From CAZIWX01 sp964543125 (GTDB lineage Bacteria > Fidelibacterota > UBA8477), in the NCBI GenBank assembly GCA_964543125.1, contig CAZIWX010000011.1:1-43354 (forward strand): a stretch of 43,354 nt of DNA, in the 5' to 3' direction. Numbering within the stretch: position 1 is the first letter of the stretch; each line of letters starts with the position of its first letter. Below, in pieces: positions 35,946-43,354 of the stretch. Both the position numbers and the translations under genes were made by a program. The notes under the pieces are model-generated. The model was not told where the DNA came from. It saw only the letters and a list, made by a program, of their open reading frames with translations, and ran no database searches.

Positions 35946-38319
35946 TCCGATCCTGGAAGTCCGGAATTTTACCACCACGCTGTATCCGGATGTTGGGAAT
36001 CGCCAAAGCTTTGTGCGCCCCACCAACCGCGATATCAATCTGATCGTACCGGCCCGGAAATGGGTTGCCATTATTGGAGAAACCGGTTGTGGGAAAAGCG
36101 TTTTTCTGCAATCGGTGTTGCGCATTCCCCTGCGCGGGCTCAAACCGGATCAACAAACCTTCGGGCATTATAACCAGCGCGGCGATTTGGCGGAATCCAG
36201 CGTGGTGAGCTGGAATTTCAAGGGTGAGCAGGTTGAGAATATACTTTCAGCCGAACACCCCCGGGCCGTCTTGGCAGCCGTGCGCCAGCGCCATGTATTC
36301 TACATTCCCCAGAACTCCATGTCGGCACTTAATGATTACCATAATCTGGAAATCGAATTGCGCCGCCGGTTGGCATTATCCAAAATGCAGGGTCAAATGA
36401 ATGGCGACCCAGCCGTGGCAACCCTGTTGGGCCAGGCGCCCATTCCCAACATGCAGCGGCCGGACCTCACCTTTTCAGGGTATAGCGGTGGCATGAAACA
36501 GCTAACCTATATTCAACTTCTGAATCTGGTGAAACCGGATTTGGTCGTGTTGGATGAACCTACCACGGCCGTGGATGTTTTAAACGAGCGTTTGTTTTTC
36601 AGGCACCTGCGGGAGCATACCCAAAACCGGGACTTCAGCGTTTTGCTCATTACCCACAACATGGATATCATTCGCTCGCATTTCGCCGATGATGATCTGG
36701 TGTATGTGATGTACACCGGCGTCATTGTGGAAAAAGGCCCCAAAGCGGAAGTCTTTGCCCATCCCATTCATCCCTACACCCAATCCTTGGTGAAATCATT
36801 TCCCAGCCTGGACCGGGAAATGACCATTACGCAACAAAATCTGCTGGCCAATATCGAGTACAACCTCCGTAACCGCAGCAATCTCATTGAAAATCTGACG
36901 CTGCTACAGACCATTTTTCAATATGTGGACAGCTTGACCAAAGGTCGGACGCTGCTTACTAACCGAATTGATGCCGCCCTGCGATCACCGGAGCAGGGGC
37001 TGGATCAAATTTTAACTGATCTGGCGGATCTGCGAAATGCTTGTGCGGGCCGCAACACCCTGGAAGGTTTGGACGCCCCCCAAAGGTGTCAGGAAATTCG
37101 GGACTTTTTAAAAACGCTCCAACAAGAACAAATCCGGCTGAGTGATGATTCCTGCCCCTATTTTAATCAGTGCCCCGTACGTGAGCAGATGTGCCTGCAC
37201 CTGTCCCGCGTCCGGAACAATTTATTCCGGGATGATGCCAGTCATCAGGCAAAGTGCATTGCCGATGATAAACGAATTTTGTTCCAATCTTTTCAGGCCC
37301 AGCGGAGTGAACAGTTTCAGCCAATTTTGCGAGTACGGCAGTTGTCTGTATTGCCTACCGCCCGCTACCAGCATTACCGTAAAACCAAATTGACTTCGGA
37401 CTTGTTACTGCGCGATATCAACTTATCCATCCGGGAAGGGCAGACGGTTGGCCTGGCCGGTGGCAGTGGACAGGGCAAATCAACGCTGATTAAGACAATC
37501 CTCCAGTTTCGCAATGAATATGCCTTTGATGCCGGCATGGGAACGATACGCTATTGGGAACAACCGTTCGAAGCAATCCCGGATTTTCCCCGGCACATCC
37601 AATATGTCCCGCAGGTTATTGATGGTGCGTTCCGCCCCGATCAGACAGCGGCTGAAATTCTGTTGGAGACCTACTACCGGGACGAAACCCGTAAACAGCA
37701 AATTCAGCAGGTCATCAAGTCAAAACATTATATTGCCGAACGCTGCCTGGTGGATCTGAAAATGGGCTGGAAGGCGCTGAATGATACACCGGTAAAATGG
37801 TCGGGTGGTGAAAAACAGCGGTTACTCATTGGACGGGCGCTCATCGCGCTGGGACTTTATGAGAACCGCAACGGCCGGTCCCTCAAGGGTGACCGGTTGC
37901 TGATCCTCGATGAGCCCACATCTTCGGTGGATGTGTTGGTCCAGGCCGAAATATTGAACCTCCTGAATGAATTTGAACAACGATTCGAATTCAGCTATCT
38001 CATCGTTAGTCACAACCTTGCCTTATTACGGAATCTATGTGATATTATTTACGTTATCTATGGCGGAGAAATTGTTGAGAAAATCCGCTATGATCGATTT
38101 GATTTGAAGGGTGAGCCCTATACCGGCATGCATCCCTACACGTATGCCTTGTTTGCCGGACAGGACCCGCATCCGCTGGAGCCGCCCCATGCCGACTACT
38201 GCGTTTTTTACAATAATTGTCAACTAAAAGGACTCGCAAATGAGAAATGTCAACCTAAACAGCGGATCGATGATGCTCTGGAGGCGTCGATCGCTTGTTG
38301 GCGTGCTACTGACGCTTAG
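35938..38319 (+). CDS. Fused double ABC ATPase (DppD-DppF type) with two cysteine clusters
   Basis: 793 residues from the ATG at 35938 (a GTG two codons earlier is possible). The first ATPase domain has Walker A GETGCGKSVF, signature FSGYSGGMKQL, Walker B LVVLDEPTTAVD and HPYTQSLVKSFPS. The second has Walker A GGSGQGKSTL, signature WSGGEKQRLLIGRAL, Walker B LLILDEPTSSVD and HPYTYALFAGQDPHPLEPP. Both end in the Opp/Dpp C-terminal extension with cysteines: CPYFNQCPVREQMC (from C406) plus a fourth Cys further on, and CVFYNNC...C (from C755) plus a later Cys. In some DppD proteins such cysteines hold a 4Fe-4S cluster. A helical insert of about 100 residues separates the halves. It drives the two permeases. 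Confidence 0.92.
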   Translation: MSNPILEVRNFTTTLYPDVGNRQSFVRPTNRDINLIVPARKWVAIIGETGCGKSVFLQSVLRIPLRGLKPDQQTFGHYNQRGDLAESSVVSWNFKGEQVENILSAEHPRAVLAAVRQRHVFYIPQNSMSALNDYHNLEIELRRRLALSKMQGQMNGDPAVATLLGQAPIPNMQRPDLTFSGYSGGMKQLTYIQLLNLVKPDLVVLDEPTTAVDVLNERLFFRHLREHTQNRDFSVLLITHNMDIIRSHFADDDLVYVMYTGVIVEKGPKAEVFAHPIHPYTQSLVKSFPSLDREMTITQQNLLANIEYNLRNRSNLIENLTLLQTIFQYVDSLTKGRTLLTNRIDAALRSPEQGLDQILTDLADLRNACAGRNTLEGLDAPQRCQEIRDFLKTLQQEQIRLSDDSCPYFNQCPVREQMCLHLSRVRNNLFRDDASHQAKCIADDKRILFQSFQAQRSEQFQPILRVRQLSVLPTARYQHYRKTKLTSDLLLRDINLSIREGQTVGLAGGSGQGKSTLIKTILQFRNEYAFDAGMGTIRYWEQPFEAIPDFPRHIQYVPQVIDGAFRPDQTAAEILLETYYRDETRKQQIQQVIKSKHYIAERCLVDLKMGWKALNDTPVKWSGGEKQRLLIGRALIALGLYENRNGRSLKGDRLLILDEPTSSVDVLVQAEILNLLNEFEQRFEFSYLIVSHNLALLRNLCDIIYVIYGGEIVEKIRYDRFDLKGEPYTGMHPYTYALFAGQDPHPLEPPHADYCVFYNNCQLKGLANEKCQPKQRIDDALEASIACWRATDA

Positions 38320-38725
38320 TGTCGTTGGGCTGGGGGGGTGTCAGGCCGGCCAGGCTAAGTTAAATATGACCGGTTTTTCGGTGGCGGGCTTTCAATGGCA
38401 GCAGGCGCATGACCATTTTCGCGATTTCCTCGTGGCGGAAGTTGCCGCCGTAATCCCCACCTCGAATTTTGATGCGATTGCCCGGCTCAAAGTTCGGTTG
38501 ATCCTGAACCGGGGAACCATCGCGAAATTGGATCCCACCAAGACTCAGCGTACGTTTTATATTGGGCAAAAGAAAGGCAAATGGGTATTTGAACGGGAAC
38601 AAATCCAACCCGCAATTGCCGTCAACGGTCATACTCTGACCCAGGGTGATCTGATAATGCTCTATTTTTTAGGCGATGCACCCTTCCCCGGCGGAGAAGG
38701 CCTGGAAATTGAATTTGCAAAATAG
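38240..38725 (+). CDS. Small lipoprotein, function unknown
   Basis: 161 residues. Its start lies inside the ATPase gene, 80 bases before that stop. It is preferred because AAAGGA lies about eight bases upstream; ATGs at 38270 and 38273 would give a shorter signal. The signal is LWRRRSLVGVLLTLSVVGLGGC, lipobox LGGC. The mature 130 residues look like an alpha/beta or beta domain (FDAIARLKVRLILNRGTIAK, TFYIGQKKGKWVFEREQ). It follows a transporter directly, so it may be its outer-membrane or periplasmic partner. No family is recognised. Confidence 0.78.
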   Translation: MRNVNLNSGSMMLWRRRSLVGVLLTLSVVGLGGCQAGQAKLNMTGFSVAGFQWQQAHDHFRDFLVAEVAAVIPTSNFDAIARLKVRLILNRGTIAKLDPTKTQRTFYIGQKKGKWVFEREQIQPAIAVNGHTLTQGDLIMLYFLGDAPFPGGEGLEIEFAK

Positions 38726-38762
38726 CGCAATCAAAATAATGAATCAACTGGTACATGAACGA

Positions 38763-38783
38763 CCCGGTCCCTGGCTGACCGGG
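38763..38783 (+). promoter_or_regulatory. Hairpin just upstream of a ribosome binding site
   Basis: CCCGGT, nine-base loop, ACCGGG: a perfect six-pair stem immediately followed by GGGAAGGA, the likely Shine-Dalgarno of the gene at 38798. No T-run follows. It could tune translation of the next gene or mark an mRNA processing site. Confidence 0.4.
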
Positions 38784-38797
38784 GGAAGGATAGCGGG

Positions 38798-39619
38798 ATG
38801 CGAATGACCATCCGGTGGCTTGTGATCCTGGTGGGAATGATTTCCCTGACTTGGGCCCAAACCAATATTAAGGTGACCTGCGATGTCCGTCAGGCGGAAT
38901 TTTACTATGTTGCAACCACGGCCGGCGCCATCAATTATCTGGAGCAAAATGGTTTGCGGAATTTCCTGGAATCGCAACGCGGGAAGCTGAAAGGGCCGTT
39001 CATCTTTGATTCCGAAATTGCCCTGGCCAATGTGGGCGGGCCGGATGAAACCCATTTCTTTGTGCTGTTGCGCAAAAAGGGATACCGCGACTACTACCAA
39101 GTCTATCCCGTTCAGCCAACGATCGGCATCACCTGGCACTCCAAACGCGGACCGTTTTATTATCCCTTCACACCGGTTTATGGCATTCCCACCCTGTTTG
39201 TCCCTTTCGGGACACCCCAATTCGTTCAGGATAAACCGGGCCGGGGTAAATTTCATCTGTGGACGCAAATGCTGACGGCCACGGCCGCCACGGCCGGGAA
39301 TTTCCTGGCGGAAAAAGCTTATCAGGATCATTTGGATGCCCGAACACGGTCATTGAACGGAAATTTGGATACTGAAGCCAGAATAGCTGCCGCCCATGCT
39401 GATAACCGGTATATCGACGATTACAATAAGTATGCCCGGGTTGCCCAATATTCATTCGCGGCCTTTGGTGCTCTGTACACCTGGCAGGTCATGGAAGGCT
39501 TATTTGTCACACCCGGCGTCAACAGTCCCAATTGGGAAAATCCCAAACCCCTGTTTTCCGCGGGAGTGAGCGCCACGGGCGCACCCATGCTGGCTGCCGG
39601 ATTACAAATCAAATTTTAA
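38798..39619 (+). CDS. Exported protein of unknown function
   Basis: 273 residues with a signal peptide (IRWLVILVGMISLTWAQ). GGAAGGA lies about eight bases before ATG. The N-terminal half is beta-rich and basic (TNIKVTCDVRQAEFYYVATT, KRGPFYYPFTPVYGIPTLFV). The C-terminal half has two probable hydrophobic helices (TQMLTATAATAGNFLAEKAY and YSFAAFGALYTWQVMEGLF) and ends in LQIKF, the terminal aromatic seen in outer-membrane proteins. This arrangement recalls DUF5683-like envelope proteins, but I cannot confirm it. Confidence 0.75.
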   Translation: MRMTIRWLVILVGMISLTWAQTNIKVTCDVRQAEFYYVATTAGAINYLEQNGLRNFLESQRGKLKGPFIFDSEIALANVGGPDETHFFVLLRKKGYRDYYQVYPVQPTIGITWHSKRGPFYYPFTPVYGIPTLFVPFGTPQFVQDKPGRGKFHLWTQMLTATAATAGNFLAEKAYQDHLDARTRSLNGNLDTEARIAAAHADNRYIDDYNKYARVAQYSFAAFGALYTWQVMEGLFVTPGVNSPNWENPKPLFSAGVSATGAPMLAAGLQIKF

Positions 39620-39630
39620 AGGATTGAGCA

Positions 39631-40497
39631 ATGCTTAAGCGAAAGTCAATTGGAAACCGGCAACAATACCTGGTGGTTGCCGGCTTTGTTCTGTTAGCCG
39701 CCTGCTCCAATATTTTTCAGCCCAAAGATCTGAGCGATCATTACAACCCCATGGATCCGGACCATTATTCACCACCGGTCATTACGCTGCCCGGAATTCC
39801 GGAAGACGGCGGAATCATGACCACCCGTAAAATTCCGTTTGCATTTACAGGCGATTGGGTGTCGTTAACACAATACCGCTGGCGGTTCGGCTTGACGGAA
39901 AATGAATCCGCCTGGAGCAATTGGGCACTGGGAGGGACCCGGGTGGATACTTCAGGCCGGTATAATGGCGTGCTGGATTCACTTTATCTCGATGAGACCT
40001 ATGCTAATGAAACTTTCCTAGTGGAGATTCAGGCTAAGTATATCAACGAGGACGCACCATCAGACTCGCTTACCCGGACCTTCACCGTGGATGCGATTCA
40101 AACCCCGGCGGCGGTCATTCGGCCCCAGACGATATTTACGCATCCGGGAGAGGAATTTAGTTTCGAGCTGTGTTTTGACAGCATGCCGGCTTGGACGGCC
40201 GCGCAGCTCAGGCTCAATTATGATACGACTTTTGTGGCCATCACGGAGGTCGATACCCTGTCCGGATCAAATACACTGGTGGTTTATAATCTGGGTAATA
40301 TTACGGTCGAGCTGAATGTGGGAAATTATGGCGACGCCGATCCCCGGGTCCTGAAATTTCACGGGCAAGCGAGTACAATTCCGGGCATAACCGCTCTGCA
40401 AATGACCCATACCCGATTTATGGATGGCCCCACGCCCGGCGATACGCTTCATGTCTCAAAAACCAGAACAAACATTATCATTCAACCTGCCGAATAG
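39631..40497 (+). CDS. Lipoprotein with cohesin-like C-terminal domain
   Basis: 288 residues. AAAGGA lies about eight bases before ATG. The lipoprotein signal is QQYLVVAGFVLLAACSNIF (lipobox LAAC). Residues about 45-150 are a beta domain (YRWRFGLTENESAWSNWALG) similar in style to fibronectin-like folds. Residues about 155-285 resemble a cohesin-type domain: TIFTHPGEEFSFELCFDSMP, then AQLRLNYDTTFVAITEVDT and VLKFHGQASTIPGITAL. Cohesins bind dockerins, and the giant protein at 12773-23971 carries a dockerin-like module. A surface-anchoring pair is therefore conceivable. The cohesin call is by pattern only. Confidence 0.75.
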   Translation: MLKRKSIGNRQQYLVVAGFVLLAACSNIFQPKDLSDHYNPMDPDHYSPPVITLPGIPEDGGIMTTRKIPFAFTGDWVSLTQYRWRFGLTENESAWSNWALGGTRVDTSGRYNGVLDSLYLDETYANETFLVEIQAKYINEDAPSDSLTRTFTVDAIQTPAAVIRPQTIFTHPGEEFSFELCFDSMPAWTAAQLRLNYDTTFVAITEVDTLSGSNTLVVYNLGNITVELNVGNYGDADPRVLKFHGQASTIPGITALQMTHTRFMDGPTPGDTLHVSKTRTNIIIQPAE

Positions 40498-40534
40498 GGT
40501 TGCGGATCCCAACCAAAGAAAGATATTCTCTAAC

Positions 40535-41620
40535 ATGAAAATCCAGGTTACCCAGCTTAATTATTTTTTGCGCTGTCTGCTGCGCTACGGTCTGGCCTTG
40601 TTTGCTTTTCAGTTCGTTTTGGCTCAGGCCGGTGAACAGATTGAAATAGTGATCTATGGCAGTGACGGGTCACGGTTGACCAATCTTAAACCGAACGAAT
40701 TCGAATTGGTGGCGCCCCGAAAAAACAATCGCCGCTTTAGAATTCTTGCCGATGATGCGGGGAAATTATTTGTCCGGGCCAGGGAATTGCGAGCCACACT
40801 GGAGTCCGGTGATCAGATTCAACTACACTATATTGGGAAGAACCTGCAATATCGCTACGGTAATTCCGGTATGGTCTCGTACTTTGATGACCTGGATTAT
40901 CTGGAATTTGAAGTCTCGCTGTTATCCTCCCTGCGGATTCAGTTAACTAATTTTTCACCCCTCCAGGTCGATCCGGCCACCGATATCGTGCGCTATGGAA
41001 CCGAAGAAAATATTGCTATTGATGCGAAGAACGGTTTTTTCGTGTTTGTTACCGGCGCCGGGAAACAGGAATTACAACTCAAGCTCAAGGGCTTTCAGGA
41101 AATCAGACTTGACATCAATGAAGAGGCTTTTACCACCAATCCGGAGCTGAAGCGGGAAGTGAGCATCATGCTGATTCCGGAGAAAAATTATCAGTCGTAC
41201 TTCCGGGGTATGTATCTCATGGAACTGGGGTATTTTAAAGACGCCGAGCAGGTCTTTACCGAGGCGTTGGGTATTGGAACCGATTATTCATTCAGTGAGT
41301 GGCTGTATCCCAACTTTTTTATTCAGTATTGCCGGTATAGCGCCGGCGAACAGGTGGATTTTAATCGCATTCTGCAAATCGGCACTCAGGCTAAGCTCAA
41401 TGATCCGCTCATGGCGGCTCAGGTATACTATTTCCTTTACCAGGCCTATGGAAAGGCCAGCCTGCCCGGCATTCAATCGGCTGAAGAATTGGTGCGGGCC
41501 GCCAAACAGGCTTTGGATGAGGAACAGCTCATATTCGGAGATCAACGATTTTATTACTTCAAGATCGGTAGCCGCTTGATCGATGACATTCAGATTGCCG
41601 CCGGTGAAAAAAAAAACTGA
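40535..41620 (+). CDS. Exported TPR-like protein, probably the 5' part of a frameshifted gene
   Basis: 361 residues from the ATG at 40535, where the signal peptide begins (YGLALFAFQFVLAQAGEQ); the frame is open from 40424 inside the previous gene. The N-terminal region is beta-rich (EIVIYGSDGSRLTNLKPNEF, VFVTGAGKQELQLKLKG) and may be PEGA- or carboxypeptidase-D-regulatory-like. Residues about 215-330 contain a TPR-like helix pair (MYLMELGYFKDAEQVFTEAL). It stops right after a run of ten A. In the -1 frame the sequence continues without a stop through a Pro-rich linker into the outer-membrane barrel encoded at 41749-42909, so the two may form one protein of about 790 residues. Confidence 0.75.
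   Translation: MKIQVTQLNYFLRCLLRYGLALFAFQFVLAQAGEQIEIVIYGSDGSRLTNLKPNEFELVAPRKNNRRFRILADDAGKLFVRARELRATLESGDQIQLHYIGKNLQYRYGNSGMVSYFDDLDYLEFEVSLLSSLRIQLTNFSPLQVDPATDIVRYGTEENIAIDAKNGFFVFVTGAGKQELQLKLKGFQEIRLDINEEAFTTNPELKREVSIMLIPEKNYQSYFRGMYLMELGYFKDAEQVFTEALGIGTDYSFSEWLYPNFFIQYCRYSAGEQVDFNRILQIGTQAKLNDPLMAAQVYYFLYQAYGKASLPGIQSAEELVRAAKQALDEEQLIFGDQRFYYFKIGSRLIDDIQIAAGEKKN
41607..41616 (+). promoter_or_regulatory. A10 tract, possible -1 frameshift or slippage site
   Basis: Ten consecutive A bases just before the TGA at 41618. Reading shifted by -1, or with one extra A in the mRNA, enters a frame open from 41608 to 42907. Such runs are classical sites of transcriptional slippage and ribosomal frameshifting, but also of sequencing error. 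Confidence 0.55.
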
Positions 41621-41748
41621 ACCTTAACCCGGGCGGACCGATCCTGCCGGCGCCCGCGCTTGATACAATCCGTGTTGATTCCCCTAAAACAGCTCAAAAT
41701 TTACCTGCTCCACCTGTTGTAGCTGAAAAGCCGGCTTATAACCCGTCA

Positions 41749-42909
41749 ATGAACTGGTCCGGTGCGGCGATTCTGCAAAACGAGCAGTTGATTACACCCA
41801 CCCGCCAAGTGGTCAATCCGGCGAGTTGGGTTGGCGCCGTCAAACTCCGGCCGGCCTTTCAATTCGGGTTATCAAACTACCGAACAAGTTTAAATAATTA
41901 TTACACTTACCTCTATTCACCGCCCGATACCGTCGTGTTGCCGGTATTAATTGACAGCACCACCGTGGATACGGTCCAACAGCTCTTCGGTAATGGCCAG
42001 ATTGCTTTCAAATTTGGCATCCTGGCATTCAATTTAGGCTATTTTCAATCGCAATTGAAGGATGAGGATATCACTAATGCCCAAGAACTCAGCTTTCGCC
42101 ACCCCCTGTTGACTCGTTCAAGGGAAATCCACAAACTCTGGAGCGCGGGCGTGGCCATGAATTTAATGCCCGGTTTGTCGGTCGGACTGAATTACAATTC
42201 GCAACATTACGACGTAACCACCGAAACCCGCAATGCCTACGATGGTGACCCGGACTGGCATCCCGGGACGGAAGAATCGGCTGATTTTGAAACCTATGAC
42301 GCCGGTATCGTGATCAGTCAATTTGGATTTGGAATATCCTATTGGGTCACCGGTTTGGGAAATGATTACATATTACACGGCAAGGCCGCCGACATGGAAG
42401 CCGGCGAATCGGTTAAATTGCAGCAGGTTCATAATGCCACCTTGAATATCCCCCTGTTTACAAACCGTTTTGTCTGGGGGAATCATGTTCAATGGCAAAC
42501 GGCAGAAGACTCCATTTATGCGGTGTCGGACTACTATCCGGCGAAGCGGATCGCGGGTCAATTGACATCCACCTTAAATCTGGCTATTACTGATCAATTC
42601 ACGCTCACCGGGTTGTACCAACTCCGGTATAAATCGACGGAATATGAGAATGACGATCTCTTTTCCGATTATCCGGTACTAACGCTCTATTCCAACACAA
42701 CCCCGCAATTGGATTTAACTCAATCAGCCGGCGGCAGCGTCTCTTTTCCCCTGCGTAAATATCAGTTTTGGGTATTCGGTGTCTGGCAACAAAAACTGTC
42801 AAACCTGCGAACGCTGAGTTCTGCTTCCCCCACCATCTATAACCTGGTTGACTTTGAAAAATCGTATACAGCCACGATTTGGGGGCTTCAGGTAGCGGCG
42901 AATTTTTAG
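41749..42909 (+). CDS. Outer-membrane beta-barrel, probably expressed as the 3' part of the preceding gene
   Basis: 386 residues from the first ATG, but there is no signal peptide and no Shine-Dalgarno at 41749. The same frame is open back to 41608 and reads KLNLNPGGPILPAPALD and a Pro-rich linker directly from the A10 tract. From about residue 25 the chain alternates polar and hydrophobic positions as in barrel strands (IAFKFGILAFNLGYF, GLSVGLNYNSQHYDV, FTLTGLYQLRYKS) and ends in phenylalanine (WGLQVAANF), the barrel-assembly signal. An outer-membrane protein without its own signal makes sense only if fused to the upstream exported domain, or if the gene is broken. Family is not recognised. 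PorP/SprF-like is possible but unsupported. Confidence 0.72.
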   Translation: MNWSGAAILQNEQLITPTRQVVNPASWVGAVKLRPAFQFGLSNYRTSLNNYYTYLYSPPDTVVLPVLIDSTTVDTVQQLFGNGQIAFKFGILAFNLGYFQSQLKDEDITNAQELSFRHPLLTRSREIHKLWSAGVAMNLMPGLSVGLNYNSQHYDVTTETRNAYDGDPDWHPGTEESADFETYDAGIVISQFGFGISYWVTGLGNDYILHGKAADMEAGESVKLQQVHNATLNIPLFTNRFVWGNHVQWQTAEDSIYAVSDYYPAKRIAGQLTSTLNLAITDQFTLTGLYQLRYKSTEYENDDLFSDYPVLTLYSNTTPQLDLTQSAGGSVSFPLRKYQFWVFGVWQQKLSNLRTLSSASPTIYNLVDFEKSYTATIWGLQVAANF

Positions 42910-42939
42910 CACGGAGCGGTGAACGGCAATCCCGTTGTT

Positions 42940-42987
42940 GGGGAGAAGCGGAGAAGGGGAGAAAGGGAGAAAGGGAGAGCGGGAGAT
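42940..42987 (+). repeat. Purine tract of GGGAGAAA-type units
   Basis: About 48 bases almost free of pyrimidines, built from imperfect GGGAGAAA/GGGAGAGC units. It starts 31 bases after the barrel-gene stop. Confidence 0.75.
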
Positions 42988-43056
42988 AATTGACCTAATT
43001 TCTAATTTTCCTAATTGACCTAATCAATGACCAATGACCAATTACCCAACCAACAG

Positions 43057-43102
43057 AGGAATTGGCAAACCCCTGCGGGGTTGACTTATTCAGTGGGTGG
43101 TT
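43057..43102 (+). repeat. 46-base direct repeat, copy 1
   Basis: Begins AGGAATTGGCAAACCCC and ends CAGTGGGTGGTT. It matches copy 2 with one substitution (G versus A at the palindrome centre). Inside it, 43068-43082 is the hairpin AACCCC-TGC-GGGGTT. Confidence 0.9.
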
Positions 43103-43121
43103 GCATTTGCTACAAATAGGA

Positions 43122-43137
43122 AACCCCTGACGGGGTT
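43122..43137 (+). repeat. Isolated palindrome AACCCC-TGAC-GGGGTT
   Basis: Same six-base stem as in the 46-base repeats but with a four-base loop and different flanks (ATAGGA before, CATTTC after), so the stem is the conserved unit. Confidence 0.75.
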
Positions 43138-43217
43138 CATTTCGATCTCAACCATGGGCACAACGCCTGCAGAAACACGTAGGTGTTTTCCCTTTGTAGA
43201 AACGATAATAATCAAGA

Positions 43218-43246
43218 CCTGTCCGGCCCTGCCCGGGCGGGTCAGG
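43218..43246 (+). repeat. Imperfect GC-rich hairpin
   Basis: CCTG-T-CC-G-GCCC, loop TGCCC, GGGC-G-GG-T-CAGG: ten pairs with two single mismatches over 29 bases. No T-run follows, so it is more like a REP element than a terminator. Confidence 0.55.
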
Positions 43247-43308
43247 ATGATTGTAACTCCATCGGGGTTTACCGGGCTTTTAAAAAATATAGGCCCCCAA
43301 CCCGGCGT

Positions 43309-43354
43309 AGGAATTGGCAAACCCCTACGGGGTTGACTTATTCAGTGGGTGGTT
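43309..43354 (+). repeat. 46-base direct repeat, copy 2 (reaches window end)
   Basis: Same sequence as 43057-43102 with one base changed. The internal hairpin AACCCC-TAC-GGGGTT is at 43320-43334. It starts 252 bases after copy 1; its true right end is not visible. Confidence 0.9.

Larger units (their letters stand above)
42910..43354. other. Repeat-rich non-coding region at the right edge
   Basis: 445 bases with no credible gene. In order: a purine-rich tract, an AT-rich stretch with short direct repeats (CCTAATTGACCTAAT, CAATGAC twice), a 46-base direct repeat in two copies, and at least four palindromes. It looks like an intergenic island of REP-like elements. The second long repeat runs to the window edge, so the array may continue. 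Confidence 0.75.

Noticed and set aside
41749..42909. PorP/SprF or PorV identity for the barrel protein
   Set aside because: General barrel features are present, but no diagnostic segment of these type IX proteins was recognised.
43097..43336. Small plus- and minus-strand frames in the right-edge region
   Set aside because: They span palindromes and direct repeats and have no start signal or recognisable domain.

Overview
The window reads as a chromosomal piece from an uncultured-type, diderm bacterium of the Fibrobacteres-Chlorobi-Bacteroidetes (FCB) side of the tree, of the kind placed in KSB1, Calditrichota, Marinimicrobia or Zixibacteria. This is inference. It rests on a giant exoprotein ending in a type IX/FlgD-like sorting tail with the NPFNP signature, on dockerin- and cohesin-like modules, on many outer-membrane-style lipoproteins, and on short intergenic palindromes of the form AACCCC-N-GGGGTT. 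No rRNA, tRNA, CRISPR array, transposase or integrase was seen. Base composition looks even throughout.

Region 1 (1-12568, + strand) is a compact type IV pilus assembly operon whose genes touch or overlap: a PilM-PilN fusion (cut by the left edge), PilO, PilP, the PilQ secretin, two PilT/PilU-type retraction ATPases, a CheY-like receiver, the prepilin peptidase PilD, the extension ATPase PilB, a sigma-54 activator with a degenerate receiver, the platform protein PilC and a 45-residue membrane protein. No pilin gene is present here. Cytoplasmic motor, inner-membrane alignment complex, outer-membrane pore, pilin processing and regulation are therefore all encoded together.

Region 2 (12569-23971, + strand) is a 204-base leader with hairpin potential, followed by one 3732-residue secreted protein. 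Its first three quarters is a strikingly regular array: 42 VCBS/FG-GAP repeats in six groups of seven, each group closed by an ASPIC/UnbV-type domain. This is most simply read as six seven-bladed beta-propellers. PKD, Ig-like (BACON-like), fibronectin-III, dockerin and sorting-tail domains follow.

Region 3 (24018-24809, - strand) is a lone lipoprotein with a fibronectin-III-like domain, convergent with the giant gene and divergent from region 4.

Region 4 (24990-42909, + strand) is a long, tightly packed gene set, nearly all of it exported or membrane-bound: an LPP20-like lipoprotein, a periplasmic caspase-fold protein, a TolB/WD40-like propeller protein with a long helical tail, a small protein with a CX2CX2CX2C motif, and a complete Opp/Dpp-type ABC transporter (solute-binding protein, two permeases, one protein carrying both ATPase domains). 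After these come three small envelope proteins, one with a cohesin-like domain, and a two-part gene separated by a ten-A run that looks like a -1 frameshift joining a TPR-like periplasmic protein to an outer-membrane barrel. I do not recognise this combination as a described system. It is the best candidate here for a new envelope machine, perhaps coupling peptide processing to transport.

Region 5 (42910-43354) is non-coding and repeat-rich, with a purine tract, short palindromes and a 46-base direct repeat.
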